Counted from the stretch's first letter, positions 48,091 to 56,195 are shown. The stretch: DNA of 64,000 nucleotides from Phenylobacterium zucineum HLK1 (GCF_000017265.1 NC_011144.1:2954001-3018000); one strand, 5' to 3'. Numbers and translations: made by a program. The notes: a model not told the origin generated them from the letters alone.

Positions 48091-48303
48091 ATGGCATCGA
48101 AAGCTCCCCCGATCCCGCCGGAACAGCGCTCGCATCCGGGCGAGAAGCCGAACATCGAAGGCGAGCGTCAGGACCGCCGCGACACCGTCACCGACGCCCA
48201 GTCCAGCCAGCCGGGCGACGACGACGTCAACCTCAAGGAACAGGGCCGGCACGGCAACGTGCACCAGAACACCCACCACCAGGGCTACCAGCAGGACCGC
48301 TAG
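48091..48303 (+). CDS. Small hydrophilic protein, probably disordered
   Basis: 70 residues, almost wholly polar (RSHPGEKPNIEGERQDRRD; DDDVNLKEQGRHGNVHQN), like hydrophilins or stress-induced proteins. AGGAGG precedes the ATG. No domain recognised. It forms a unit with the next small gene, 2 bases on. Confidence 0.65.
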   Translation: MASKAPPIPPEQRSHPGEKPNIEGERQDRRDTVTDAQSSQPGDDDVNLKEQGRHGNVHQNTHHQGYQQDR

Positions 48304-48305
48304 CC

Positions 48306-48536
48306 ATGCCTGACAAGCACCCCAACACCGAACGCTGGGGCGGTCCAGGCGCCAGCCACGAGGACCGCACCGAGCCCATGCCGAAGAAGGGCGACCCGCG
48401 GCGGCCGGGCGAGCCCACCAACACGCCCTACAGCCACGTCTCGGGCGGCGGCGGCGAGCGGGACCGCCGCCACTCGCACGATCCCGAGCAGAAGGGCGAC
48501 TTCGAGGAGAACAGCGCCCAGCGCGCCAAGCCCTGA
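48306..48536 (+). CDS. Second small hydrophilic protein
   Basis: 76 residues. Polar and likely disordered (KHPNTERWGGPGASHED; RRHSHDPEQKGDFEEN). The composition matches its neighbour and the two were probably co-regulated. The ATG lies two bases after the previous stop, with no strong ribosome site, so translation may be coupled. Function unknown. Confidence 0.6.
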   Translation: MPDKHPNTERWGGPGASHEDRTEPMPKKGDPRRPGEPTNTPYSHVSGGGGERDRRHSHDPEQKGDFEENSAQRAKP

Positions 48537-48599
48537 CCCGGATGGCGACACCGGATAGCGACGGCGCAGGAGTCCGGAGAGGCTAACCCCGCTGGCGCT

Positions 48600-48627
48600 G
48601 CGGCCAGGGCCGAAGGGTCCTGGCCGC
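48600..48627 (+). terminator. Terminator-like hairpin after the small hydrophilic genes
   Basis: Perfect 9-bp stem (GCGGCCAGG / CCTGGCCGC) with a 10-base loop, 64 bases past the stop, followed by GCTTCC. A strong stem without a long U-tract. Confidence 0.5.
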
Positions 48628-48695
48628 GCTTCCGTGTGACGGCGGATTAAGAAGCCTTCACTCGCCGGGCGGACGCACCGGCGATACGGTCCGGC

Positions 48696-49226
48696 ATGCT
48701 CAAGCTCGCCGCCGCCATCGCCGCGCTCCTCCTGCCCGCCCACGCCGCGGCCCAGGTCCCGCTCCAGGCCGACGCCTACCCGAAGATCATCCCCTCGCCC
48801 GGCGGGCACGTGGTGATCCCCGTCCCGGGCGCCCAGCGGGCCTACGACGACTACAAGTACGCCCCCGCCCGCCGCGCCGGCGATGTCCTCTACATCTCCG
48901 GCGTGATCGCCGGCCCGGCCGGCGCGGACGGCCGCGACGTGGAGGCGTTCAAGGCCCAGGTCCGCAACGCCTTCCGCCATATCCAGCGCACGCTTCAGGC
49001 CGAGGGCCTCACCTTCGCCGACGTGGCCATGATCAACACCTTCCACGTCTGGGACGGGCCGGGCTTCCGGGGGTCGCGCGACGATCAGTTCCGGGCCTTC
49101 AGCGCGGTGAAGGACGAGTTCATGTCCGCCCCGCATCCGGCCTGGACGGCGGTGGGCGCGACCGGGCTGCTGGCGGGCGATGGCGTGGTCGAGATCCAGA
49201 TGATCGCCCACGTTCCGAAGCGCTGA
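48696..49226 (+). CDS. Exported RidA/YjgF-like protein
   Basis: 176 residues. Signal peptide at residues 1-19 (LAAAIAALLLPAHAAAQ). The RidA fold follows: RRAGDVLYISGVIAGP, VRNAFRHIQRTLQAEGLTFADV and the C-terminal HPAWTAVGATGLLAGDGVVEIQMIA. RidA proteins hydrolyse reactive enamine/imine intermediates, normally in the cytoplasm; a version with a signal peptide is less usual. The catalytic Arg near the end is not seen in its normal place, so activity is uncertain. Confidence 0.82.
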   Translation: MLKLAAAIAALLLPAHAAAQVPLQADAYPKIIPSPGGHVVIPVPGAQRAYDDYKYAPARRAGDVLYISGVIAGPAGADGRDVEAFKAQVRNAFRHIQRTLQAEGLTFADVAMINTFHVWDGPGFRGSRDDQFRAFSAVKDEFMSAPHPAWTAVGATGLLAGDGVVEIQMIAHVPKR

Positions 49227-49243
49227 CGGGCGCCTGAAGGACG

Positions 49244-49930
49244 TCAGGCCGGCTGCAGCCGCGCGGCGGCCGCGCGGGCGGCCGACTCGCGGCCGGCCCG
49301 GGCCTGGGCCATCACCGCCTTCACCTGCGCCAGCACCTCGGGCCGGGCCTGTTCCGGCCGGCCGGACTGGAACGGCGGCGCCGGCGCATACTCCAGCCCG
49401 AGTTGGACGCTCTCGGCGTAGGCCTCGCCGGCCAGTTCGGCCAGCAGCACCAGGGCGAAGTCGATCCCCGCGGTCACGCCCCCGCCGGTGATGATGTTCC
49501 CGTCCCGCTCGACCCGCGCCTCCGAGACGAGCGCCCCGAACGGCGTCAGCAGGTCGCGCCAGGCCCAGTGGCAGGCCGCGCGCCGGCCCGTCAGGAAGCC
49601 GGCCGCGCCCAGGATCAGCGAGCCGGTGCAGACGCTGGTGAGATAGCGGGCGGTCCCGCCCAGCCGCCGGATCTGCGCCATGAACGCCTCGTCCAGGATG
49701 GCGTCGGTGGCGCCGAAGCCGCCGGGGACCAGCAGCACGTCGCAGCGCTCCACAGCCGCCAGGTCGGCCAGGCCCGAAAAGGTGAGCCCCTCGGCCTCGA
49801 TGTCACGACCGCCCAGCGAAGCGACCGTCACCTCCGCGTCCGGCGTGCGGACGAGAAACTGGTGCGGCCCGGTGAAGTCGAGGTGGGTGACGCCGGGATA
49901 GAGGGCGATGACGATGCTGAGCTTGGACAT
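49244..49930 (-). CDS. DJ-1/PfpI family protein, isonitrile hydratase-like
   Basis: 228 residues. The nucleophile elbow with Cys is VCTGSLILGAAGFL near residue 102, preceded by LLVPGGFGATDA and followed by ATCHWAW-like RRAACHWAW, as in isonitrile hydratases. It is divergent from a GlxA-type regulator across 80 bases. The start at 49930 is chosen as the first Met of the domain; the earlier upstream frame is basic and not domain-like. Confidence 0.85.
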   Translation of the reverse strand: MSKLSIVIALYPGVTHLDFTGPHQFLVRTPDAEVTVASLGGRDIEAEGLTFSGLADLAAVERCDVLLVPGGFGATDAILDEAFMAQIRRLGGTARYLTSVCTGSLILGAAGFLTGRRAACHWAWRDLLTPFGALVSEARVERDGNIITGGGVTAGIDFALVLLAELAGEAYAESVQLGLEYAPAPPFQSGRPEQARPEVLAQVKAVMAQARAGRESAARAAAARLQPA

Positions 49931-50010
49931 GGGCCGCCTCCTGAGTTGACGGCGGCACCGTAGCCGGCGCACGGTCTGGCAGAAACGCCATCGATCCCAC
50001 GCTTCCTGCC

Positions 50011-50952
50011 ATGAGCCGCCGAATCGCCGTCGTCATCTTCCCGGGCTTCCAGATCCTCGATGCGGCGGGCCCGATCGCCGCCTTCGAGATCGCCGGACGG
50101 CTCCGGCCGGGGGCCTACGAGATCGAGGTGCTGGCGCCGGACGGGGGCGCGGTGAAGAGCTCGTCCGGGGCGCCGATCGCCGCCGGGGCCCTGGCGGGCG
50201 CCGACTTCGACACTGTCGTGGTTTCGGGCGGCGACGGAACGCGCAGCCTGCCCGAGCTGGCGGCCATCGTGCGCTGGCTGAGGGCGGCGGCGCCGCACCT
50301 GCGGCGGATCGCCAGCGTCTGCTCGGGCGCCTACGTCCTGGCCGAGGCGGGACTGCTGGACGGCCGCCGGGCGACGACCCACTGGGGCCGCACCGACGAC
50401 TTCGCCCGCCGCTATCCGAAAGTGAAACTGGACGCCGACCGCATCTTCATCCGCGACGGCCACGTCTGGACCTCGGCGGGCATCACCGCCGGCATCGACC
50501 TGGCGCTGGCGCTGGTGGAGGACGACCTCGGCGCCGACGTGGCCCGGCGCACGGCCCAGCAGCTCGTCGTCCACCAGCGGCGGCCGGGCGGCCAGTCGCA
50601 GTTCTCGGCGCTCATCGAGCTCGGCGGCCGCACCGGCCGCTTCGCCGACCTGATGGATTGGATGCGGGAGAACCTGGCCCAGCCGCTCACCGTCGAGCAG
50701 CTCGCCGACCGCGCGGCCATGAGCCCGCGCAACTTCGCCCGCGCCTTCGCGGCGGAAACCGGGACCACGCCGGCCAAGGCGGTGGAGCGCCTGCGCCTGG
50801 AGGCGGCGCGAACCCGGGTGGAAACGGGCCGCGAGCCTATCGACCGGGTGGCCGAGGCGGCGGGCTTCGGCGACCCCGAGCGGATGCGCCGCGCCTTCCT
50901 GCGCGCCTTCGGCCAGCCGCCGCAGGCGCTGCGGCGGGCGGCGCGGGCTTGA
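50011..50952 (+). CDS. GlxA family AraC-type regulator with DJ-1/PfpI domain
   Basis: 313 residues. Residues 1-185 are a DJ-1/PfpI-like domain (VVIFPGFQILDAAGPIAAFE; VCSGAYVLAEAGLLDGRRATTHW), and the C-terminal part is an AraC HTH pair (LTVEQLADRAAMSPRNFARAFAAETG; IDRVAEAAGFGDPERMRRAFLRAFG). It probably senses a small molecule and controls the divergent DJ-1 enzyme gene, though that is inference from layout. Confidence 0.88.
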   Translation: MSRRIAVVIFPGFQILDAAGPIAAFEIAGRLRPGAYEIEVLAPDGGAVKSSSGAPIAAGALAGADFDTVVVSGGDGTRSLPELAAIVRWLRAAAPHLRRIASVCSGAYVLAEAGLLDGRRATTHWGRTDDFARRYPKVKLDADRIFIRDGHVWTSAGITAGIDLALALVEDDLGADVARRTAQQLVVHQRRPGGQSQFSALIELGGRTGRFADLMDWMRENLAQPLTVEQLADRAAMSPRNFARAFAAETGTTPAKAVERLRLEAARTRVETGREPIDRVAEAAGFGDPERMRRAFLRAFGQPPQALRRAARA

Positions 50953-50991
50953 GCCCGCCTCCACAGACCCGGCTGCGGAGCAGGGATCGCG

Positions 50992-52071
50992 TCAGGAGAT
51001 CGCGGCGTCCGAGGCCTGCGGGGCCTTCAGCGCCGCCGCTTCGGCCGGCTTGAGCGCGGCGGGCGCCGGCTTGGTCGCGGCCGGCTTGGGCTGGGCCGAA
51101 GCCTGACCCTGGGCCGCGGCGGACTTGGCGCCTTGGACCGGCTTGTCCGCAGCCGCGGCCGGATTGGCCGCCACGGCGTCCTTGGCCTCGCCGGCCGCAG
51201 CCTCCGCAGGGGCCTCCATGACGGCGTTGGTCAGCCGCAGCTCCATCGGCTCGGCGACGGCCGAGGTCAGCACCGCAGGCTGCACCGCCGCCGGCGCGGC
51301 CGCCTGCATCATCCCGCGCGGGTTGAACTTGTAGAAGACGTGCATGCCCACCTGGGCCACGCGCCGCATCTGCGGGCCCCAGGCCGGCGAGACCGCGGTC
51401 GTGTGGAAGTGCGTGGCCGAGCCGACCTCGGCGACGGCGGCGCCGGCCAGGACGCGGGCCGCGACCTTGCGGGCGCGCTTCCAGGCGCTGGTCTCCTGGC
51501 CGCGGCGCATGGAGCCGTCGCAGGTGAAGCTGAACTGGCAGCCGGTCCGGCGGGCCGAGCCCTGGAACACCACCCCGCACACGGTCTTCGGGAAGGCCGG
51601 GTGCTTCACACGGTTCATCACCACCTGGGCGACCGCGAGCTGTCCGCGCGGGCTTTCGCCGCGGGCCTCGTAATAGACCGCCTGGGTGAGGCACTCGAGC
51701 TCGCGTTGTGCGTTGGACTCCTCGCGGGCGGTGCTGCGCTCCAGCCGCTCGGTGAGCGCGGCGAGTTGGCGGGCCTGCGCCGCGGCGGCGTCGGCCTGCG
51801 TCAGGCGCAGCACGCCTTCGTCCTGCAGAAGGGCGTTCGAATAGCCGCCGGCCGTCGCCTGGGCGATGCGCTCCACGCGGCTGTGGTCGGCGGCGTGCTG
51901 GGCCATGCCCCCCGCCAGGTATGCAGCGCCCAGGCTCAGGCCAACGCCTGAACCAATCAAAGCGGCGCTCATCAGCATGCGCCAGTCGGCGCGTGCCTGC
52001 GTTCCAAATTTCAAGATACTCGGTTCCCTGACCGCGAGGGCGACAGGACGCCCCCCGACAATTGTCGCCAC
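50992..52071 (-). CDS. SleB-type cell-wall hydrolase with N-terminal membrane anchor
   Basis: 359 residues. One transmembrane segment near residues 33-55 (LMSAALIGSGVGLSLGAAYLAGG), a coiled-coil stretch, then the Hydrolase_2 domain with ECLTQAVYYEARGES (catalytic Glu), VAQVVMNRVKHPAFPKTVCGVVFQG and GSATHFHTTAVSP. The C-terminal 90 residues are Ala/Lys/Pro-rich and probably disordered. It resembles the enzyme at 39645-40817 across the domain. The GTG start at 52071 lacks a good ribosome site; an ATG near residue 32 is possible but would cut the anchor's N-terminal flank. Confidence 0.83.
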   Translation of the reverse strand: MATIVGGRPVALAVREPSILKFGTQARADWRMLMSAALIGSGVGLSLGAAYLAGGMAQHAADHSRVERIAQATAGGYSNALLQDEGVLRLTQADAAAAQARQLAALTERLERSTAREESNAQRELECLTQAVYYEARGESPRGQLAVAQVVMNRVKHPAFPKTVCGVVFQGSARRTGCQFSFTCDGSMRRGQETSAWKRARKVAARVLAGAAVAEVGSATHFHTTAVSPAWGPQMRRVAQVGMHVFYKFNPRGMMQAAAPAAVQPAVLTSAVAEPMELRLTNAVMEAPAEAAAGEAKDAVAANPAAAADKPVQGAKSAAAQGQASAQPKPAATKPAPAALKPAEAAALKAPQASDAAIS

Positions 52072-52161
52072 GGTCGCCCCTGCTCGTGCTGGAAGCGCCC
52101 GCCGGCAGGCCTGGCCCCGGATCCGTTAATGGGGCAGGCGACGGCAAATGGTGAAGGAGAT

Positions 52162-52245
52162 ATGAATGAACTCACCGGCCTTGGCAAGTCTTTTTTGCAC
52201 TGCAACATAGGACTTCCCGTCGCACCCGTGGCTGTTCCGTTCTGA
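52162..52245 (+). CDS. Candidate leader peptide or small ORF, nested starts
   Basis: In the 375-base spacer 52072-52446, AAGGAG is followed by two overlapping ATGs. The ATG at 52162 encodes 27 residues and ends at 52245. The ATG at 52166, which has better ribosome-site spacing, encodes 14 residues ending at 52210. Both are untypical in composition for this genome and no family is recognised. The rest of the spacer is unusually A/T-rich here and holds no other gene I can support. Confidence 0.3.
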   Translation: MNELTGLGKSFLHCNIGLPVAPVAVPF

Positions 52246-52390
52246 TCCATTCAGGCGAAACCGCGGCAAGAGGTGGGCCATTCACCAAGACTGAGGCCGG
52301 AAAGTCTTTCGGCGCGCGGAGACTTGAACTGTCGCCGCCTTGTCTTGGAAAAGATCAGGTCTACTCAAACAGGCTGGAACAAGCTTGAGC

Positions 52391-52416
52391 GGAACCCTCC
52401 TCGGGGCCGCGGTGTT
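52391..52416 (+). promoter_or_regulatory. Possible EcfG-type promoter before the glycine-zipper lipoprotein
   Basis: GGAAC (52391-52395), 17 bases, TGTT (52413-52416), 30 bases before the ATG at 52447. Exact -35 and one mismatch in the -10; entericidin-like lipoprotein genes are frequent general-stress targets in alphaproteobacteria. Confidence 0.4.
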
Positions 52417-52446
52417 TCCCGCATTGCAACCCCTGGAGACCACAAG

Positions 52447-52635
52447 ATGACCAAGACGCTCCTGCTCGCCGCCGCCGCGGGCGGCATGGCCTTCACCCTC
52501 TCGGCCTGCGGGCACAACACCGAGCAGAAGGCCGCTACGGGCGCGGTCGCCGGCGCCGTCGTGGGCGGCCCCGTAGGCGCCGCCGCCGGCGCGGCCGTCG
52601 GCACGGCCGCCAGCAAGGTCGACGACAAGAACTAG
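52447..52635 (+). CDS. Small glycine-zipper lipoprotein (entericidin/osmotically-induced type)
   Basis: 62 residues. A lipoprotein signal ends at FTLSACGHN (Cys21). The mature part is a glycine zipper (ATGAVAGAVVGGPVGAAAGA) with a short charged tail. GGAGA lies 7 bases before the ATG. Such proteins sit in the outer membrane or periplasm and are often stress-induced. Confidence 0.75.
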   Translation: MTKTLLLAAAAGGMAFTLSACGHNTEQKAATGAVAGAVVGGPVGAAAGAAVGTAASKVDDKN

Positions 52636-52658
52636 GCCCCTGCCCGGCCCAGCAACCG

Positions 52659-52712
52659 GCTTCCCCTTTTCGGCGGCGGGATTAATCTACGCCGTAAACG
52701 AAAAGGGGAGGC
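52659..52712 (+). promoter_or_regulatory. Long stem sequestering the epoxide-hydrolase ribosome binding site
   Basis: GCTTCCCCTTTTCG (52659-52672) pairs with CGAAAAGGGGAGGC (52699-52712), 13 pairs plus one G-U, over a 26-base loop. The 3' arm contains GGGGAGG, the ribosome site of the downstream gene. It could be the terminator of the lipoprotein gene, a translation switch, or both. Confidence 0.55.
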
Positions 52713-52716
52713 TTCC

Positions 52717-53622
52717 ATGATCCGCACCGCCGTCTTGGCCCTGGCCGCCGCGTTCGCCCTGTCGAGCGCCGCCTGGGCCGCGCCCCAGGACCGCTACGCC
52801 GCGAACGGTGCGGTGAAGATCCACTACGTGGTCGAGGGCGAAGGCCCCCTCGTCGTGCTGCTTCACGGCTTCCCCGACTATTGGGCCACCTGGAAGCCGT
52901 TGATGGCCGAGCTCAACAGAGCCGGCTGGCGCACCGCCGCCCTCGACCTGCGCGGCTACAACCTCTCGGACAAGCCGGACGGCGTCGCCGCCTACGCCAT
53001 GCCGAACCTGATCGGCGACGTGGCCGCGGTGATCGCCGCGGAGGGCGCGAAGGACGCGGTGGTGATCGGGCACGACTGGGGCGCGGCCATCGCCTGGCAG
53101 GTGGCCATGAACCGCCCGGACCTGGTGAACCGGCTGGTGATCCTGAGCGTGCCCCACCCGGCCGGCTTCGCCCGCGAGATGGCGACCAACGCCGAGCAGC
53201 AGAAGAACAGCCAGTACGCCCGCAACTTCCAGCAGCCCGGGTTCGAGAAGACCCTGACCGCCGAGGGGCTCGCCGGCTGGGTGAAGGACGCGGCCGAGAA
53301 GCCGGGCTATGTCGAGGCGTTCAAGCGTTCGGACTTCGCCGCCATGCTGAACTACTACCGCGCCAACTACCCCAGCGGGACCGGCGCGGCGACCGCCGCT
53401 CCGCCCTCCATGGCGACGGCGGCGCGGATCAAGGCTCCGACCCTCGTCATCCATGGCATGAAGGACACGGCCCTGAACGCGGCGGGCCACGCCGGGACCT
53501 GGGACCACGTGGACGCCGACACCACGATCGTCATGTTCCCCCAGGCCGCCCACTTCGTTCAGCACGACGCGAAGGACCAGGTGAACCGCACGGTCAAGGG
53601 CTGGCTCGCCGCCCGCCGCTGA
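52717..53622 (+). CDS. Exported alpha/beta hydrolase, epoxide-hydrolase-like
   Basis: 301 residues. Signal peptide at residues 1-22 (ending AWAA). The alpha/beta-hydrolase core: LLHGFPDYWATW (oxyanion HGxP), GHDWGAAIAW with the nucleophile Asp, the acid Asp in HGMKDTALNAA and the base His in AAHFVQHD. The Asp nucleophile fits epoxide hydrolases and haloalkane dehalogenases. It probably acts in the periplasm; substrate unknown. Confidence 0.85.
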   Translation: MIRTAVLALAAAFALSSAAWAAPQDRYAANGAVKIHYVVEGEGPLVVLLHGFPDYWATWKPLMAELNRAGWRTAALDLRGYNLSDKPDGVAAYAMPNLIGDVAAVIAAEGAKDAVVIGHDWGAAIAWQVAMNRPDLVNRLVILSVPHPAGFAREMATNAEQQKNSQYARNFQQPGFEKTLTAEGLAGWVKDAAEKPGYVEAFKRSDFAAMLNYYRANYPSGTGAATAAPPSMATAARIKAPTLVIHGMKDTALNAAGHAGTWDHVDADTTIVMFPQAAHFVQHDAKDQVNRTVKGWLAARR

Positions 53623-53668
53623 CAAAGATCAAACGGGAGAGGCCCGCCGAGGCGTAGCTTCCTTGTCC

Positions 53669-54223
53669 ATGAGCTTTGCAAACACCCGGGCCGGCTACGG
53701 CTGGGCCGCCATCGCCCTCCACTGGATCTCCGCGGCGGGCGTGATCGTCCTCTACCTCCTGGGCGAGCGCATGGAGGAGGCGCCGGACCGCGCGGCCAAG
53801 CTGGCGGCCATGGCGAGCCACGTCTCGGTCGGCGTCCTGCTGTTCGCCTTCCTTGCGGCCCGCGTCCTTTGGAGCCTGTCCCAGCCCCGCCCCGCCCCGA
53901 TCGGGGCCGGCGGGCCGCTGCGGCTGCTGGCGGAAACCGTCCAGGTCCTGTTCCTGGCGATGATCGCCGTCCAGCTCGTCACCGGCCCCCTGGTGATCTG
54001 GTCCAACGCCCGGCCGGTGGAGGTGTTCGACTGGTTCGCCATCGCAAGCCCGTTCGCCGCTCCCGTGGAGTGGCTGCACGAGGCCGCCGAGGAGGTCCAC
54101 AAGCTCGCGCCCAGCCTGCTCTGGCCGCTGCTGGGCCTGCACGTTCTGGGCGCGCTCAAGCACACCCTCATCGACCGCGACGGCACGCTGCGGCGGATGC
54201 TGTGGTCGGCGCGCGGGGCCTGA
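53669..54223 (+). CDS. Cytochrome b561
   Basis: 184 residues. Four membrane segments with the usual haem histidines (ALHWISAAGVIVLYLLG; ASHVSVGVLLFAFLAARVLW; EEVHKLAPSLLW; LLGLHVLGALKH). It is a dihaem b-type quinol-linked electron carrier in the inner membrane. The start is the ATG at 53669; an upstream TTG is rejected. Confidence 0.88.
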   Translation: MSFANTRAGYGWAAIALHWISAAGVIVLYLLGERMEEAPDRAAKLAAMASHVSVGVLLFAFLAARVLWSLSQPRPAPIGAGGPLRLLAETVQVLFLAMIAVQLVTGPLVIWSNARPVEVFDWFAIASPFAAPVEWLHEAAEEVHKLAPSLLWPLLGLHVLGALKHTLIDRDGTLRRMLWSARGA

Positions 54224-54253
54224 CCCCGCGCCCCGCCCTGGGACTTCCGACCC

Positions 54254-54889
54254 TCAGTACTTGCGGCAGAGCAGGTCGCGGAGCACCGGCGAACGCCCGG
54301 TGATCTGGCCCTCGGGTCCGATCGCGCGGGACGCCCGCTGGCTGTCGTCGAACCAGACCGCATCGCCCAGCCCCTGCCGGCGGCAGAAGACGTTCGCTCC
54401 GTGCCGGCCGGCGGCGACATCCACGCCGCGGACGGTGGGGCGCGGGAAGAAGACCGTCCGCTCGCCGTCGTAGCCGCGCGCGTCGCGCCCGCCGCCCGGC
54501 GGACGCGGGCCCCAGCCGTCCTCGGGCCCGGGACGCGGGCGGCCGAAGCCGGCGGGCTCCAGCGACGAGACCTGGCCCGAGAGGCCGTACTGGGTCAGGT
54601 CGGGGACGTCCCCCCGGATGTCCTGGCAGCGCCCTTCGAAATCGTCGTGCTCGCAGACGCGCCAGGTCCCCTGGAAGCGCGCGCTCCGGGCCCGGTCGTT
54701 GAAGCGCCAGTCTCCCAGGTCGGAGACCGAGTTGGTGATGGTCACCGACCGGCCCTGGTAGTTCGGCAGTTCGTAGAGGGTGGCCGAGCCGCCCCGGACC
54801 GACGGCATCGGGCCAGGCTGGGCCTGCGCCGCTCCCGCACACGCCAGAGCCGCGGCCACTCCCGCGGCGAGCCACATCGTCCTCGTCAT
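54254..54889 (-). CDS. Exported beta/gamma-crystallin domain protein
   Basis: 211 residues. Signal peptide at residues 1-23 (ending AAQAQ). One beta/gamma-crystallin domain at about residues 34-115 (ATLYELPNYQGRSVTITNSV; WRVCEHDDFEGRCQDIRGDV) and a C-terminal region rich in Gly/Pro/Arg plus a second conserved segment (VDVAAGRHGANVFCRRQGL). Such folds bind calcium or act as structural proteins. It diverges from the pirin gene. Confidence 0.8.
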   Translation of the reverse strand: MTRTMWLAAGVAAALACAGAAQAQPGPMPSVRGGSATLYELPNYQGRSVTITNSVSDLGDWRFNDRARSARFQGTWRVCEHDDFEGRCQDIRGDVPDLTQYGLSGQVSSLEPAGFGRPRPGPEDGWGPRPPGGGRDARGYDGERTVFFPRPTVRGVDVAAGRHGANVFCRRQGLGDAVWFDDSQRASRAIGPEGQITGRSPVLRDLLCRKY

Positions 54890-55087
54890 CTCAGCCTCCT
54901 TAGCCAGGCGTCCAATCAAGCTTCGCCGTGATGAACCGCCGCTGAAGGCTCGGCTCAGCCGGCCGTCAGGACAGATCATCTCCGGACTGGAAACAATCTT
55001 CTCCCGGCCGGCCGCTTTGTCTCCGCACGAGGCGGACTATCTTCCTTCCGGAGAGCGCGGCGCCGATGCGCCGCCGGGAGACCCGAC

Positions 55088-55786
55088 ATGATCGAACGCC
55101 GACCCTTCGCCGACCTCGGCGGCGCCGACCACGGCTGGCTGCGCGCCCGCCACCACTTCTCCTTCGCCGGCTATCACGATCCGGCGCGCATGGGCTGGGG
55201 CCCGATCCGCGTCTGGAACGACGACGAGATCGCCCCGCGGTCCGGCTTCCCGCCGCACCCCCACGCCGACATGGAGATCGTCACCTACGTCCGCGAAGGC
55301 GCGATCACCCACCAGGACAGCCTGGGCAACCAGGGCCGGACGGCGGCGGGCGACGTGCAGGTGATGAGCGCCGGCTCGGGCATCCGGCACGCCGAGTACA
55401 ACCTGGAGCCCGAGACCACGAAGATCTTCCAGATCTGGATCCTGCCGACATCCCGCGGCGGGGCGCCCAGCTGGGGCGCGCGGCCGTTCCCCAAGGGCGA
55501 TCGGGCCGGCCGCTTCGTGACCCTGGCCAGCGGCCTGCCGGGCGACGACGAGGCCCTGCCGATCCGCACCGACGCCCGCGTGGCCGGGGCGACCCTGCGC
55601 GCCGGCGAGACGGCCGAGTACGTGCTGGGCGCGGGCCGCCACGCCTATCTGGTGCCGGCGGCGGGATCGGTGGAGGTCAACGGCGTCCGCCTGGACGCCC
55701 GGGACGGCGCGGCGGTGCGCGACGAGGCCGTCTTGAAGGTCAAGGCGCTCGAGGACGCCGAGGTGGTGCTGGTGGACGCGGCCTGA
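55088..55786 (+). CDS. Pirin family protein
   Basis: 232 residues. Cupin-type pirin: PPHPHADMEIVTYVREGAITHQDSLGN in pieces and the AGSGIRHAEYNLEP segment supply the three His and Glu that bind iron. Pirins of this type are quercetin 2,3-dioxygenase-like or redox sensors. A strong bidirectional terminator follows at 55814. Confidence 0.9.
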   Translation: MIERRPFADLGGADHGWLRARHHFSFAGYHDPARMGWGPIRVWNDDEIAPRSGFPPHPHADMEIVTYVREGAITHQDSLGNQGRTAAGDVQVMSAGSGIRHAEYNLEPETTKIFQIWILPTSRGGAPSWGARPFPKGDRAGRFVTLASGLPGDDEALPIRTDARVAGATLRAGETAEYVLGAGRHAYLVPAAGSVEVNGVRLDARDGAAVRDEAVLKVKALEDAEVVLVDAA

Positions 55787-55813
55787 AGGCCGCCGAAGCG
55801 CCCTGAAAAGCAA

Positions 55814-55844
55814 GGGCCCGCGGCCAGGGGCTGGCCGCGGGCCC
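55814..55844. terminator. Bidirectional terminator between pirin and UrcA genes
   Basis: Perfect 13-bp stem (GGGCCCGCGGCCA / TGGCCGCGGGCCC) with a 5-base loop, between convergent genes. On the minus strand it is followed by TTGCTTTTC, a U-rich tail. Confidence 0.75.
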
Positions 55845-55873
55845 TCCCGCACGTCCGCCGTTCAAGGGAGAGC

Positions 55874-56194
55874 TCAGCGGACGGCGAAGCTCATGGTGAG
55901 GGTCGCGAGCTGCTGCTGGCGCACGACCTCGGCCTTCTGGGCGATCTCGGCGCGGACGCCCCGCTGGCAGGCGGCGCGGTCGGTCGCGACCTTGCGGTGG
56001 GCGCAGTACTTGTAGACCGCATGGTCGGTGCGCTGCTTCAGGACGGCGGCGCCCTGGGGGCTCAGCAGGTTCAGGTCGCTCACCTTCACCGACGGGGCGG
56101 CGTGGGCGGCGGTGGACAGGGCGGCCATCGGCAGGGCGGCCAGCAGGAGCGTGGCGACGCCGGCGATGCGGCTGGTGAAGTTGGTCTTGGTCAT
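55874..56194 (-). CDS. UrcA family protein
   Basis: 106 residues. Signal peptide at residues 1-34 (ending AAHAA). The mature part (VKVSDLNLLSPQGAAVLKQRTDHAV; YKYCAHRKVATDRAACQ) has the spacing of the two cysteines seen in UrcA, a small alphaproteobacterial periplasmic family of unknown role. The leader upstream of the ATG folds (see 56196-56251). Confidence 0.8.
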   Translation of the reverse strand: MTKTNFTSRIAGVATLLLAALPMAALSTAAHAAPSVKVSDLNLLSPQGAAVLKQRTDHAVYKYCAHRKVATDRAACQRGVRAEIAQKAEVVRQQQLATLTMSFAVR

Positions 56195-56195
56195 C

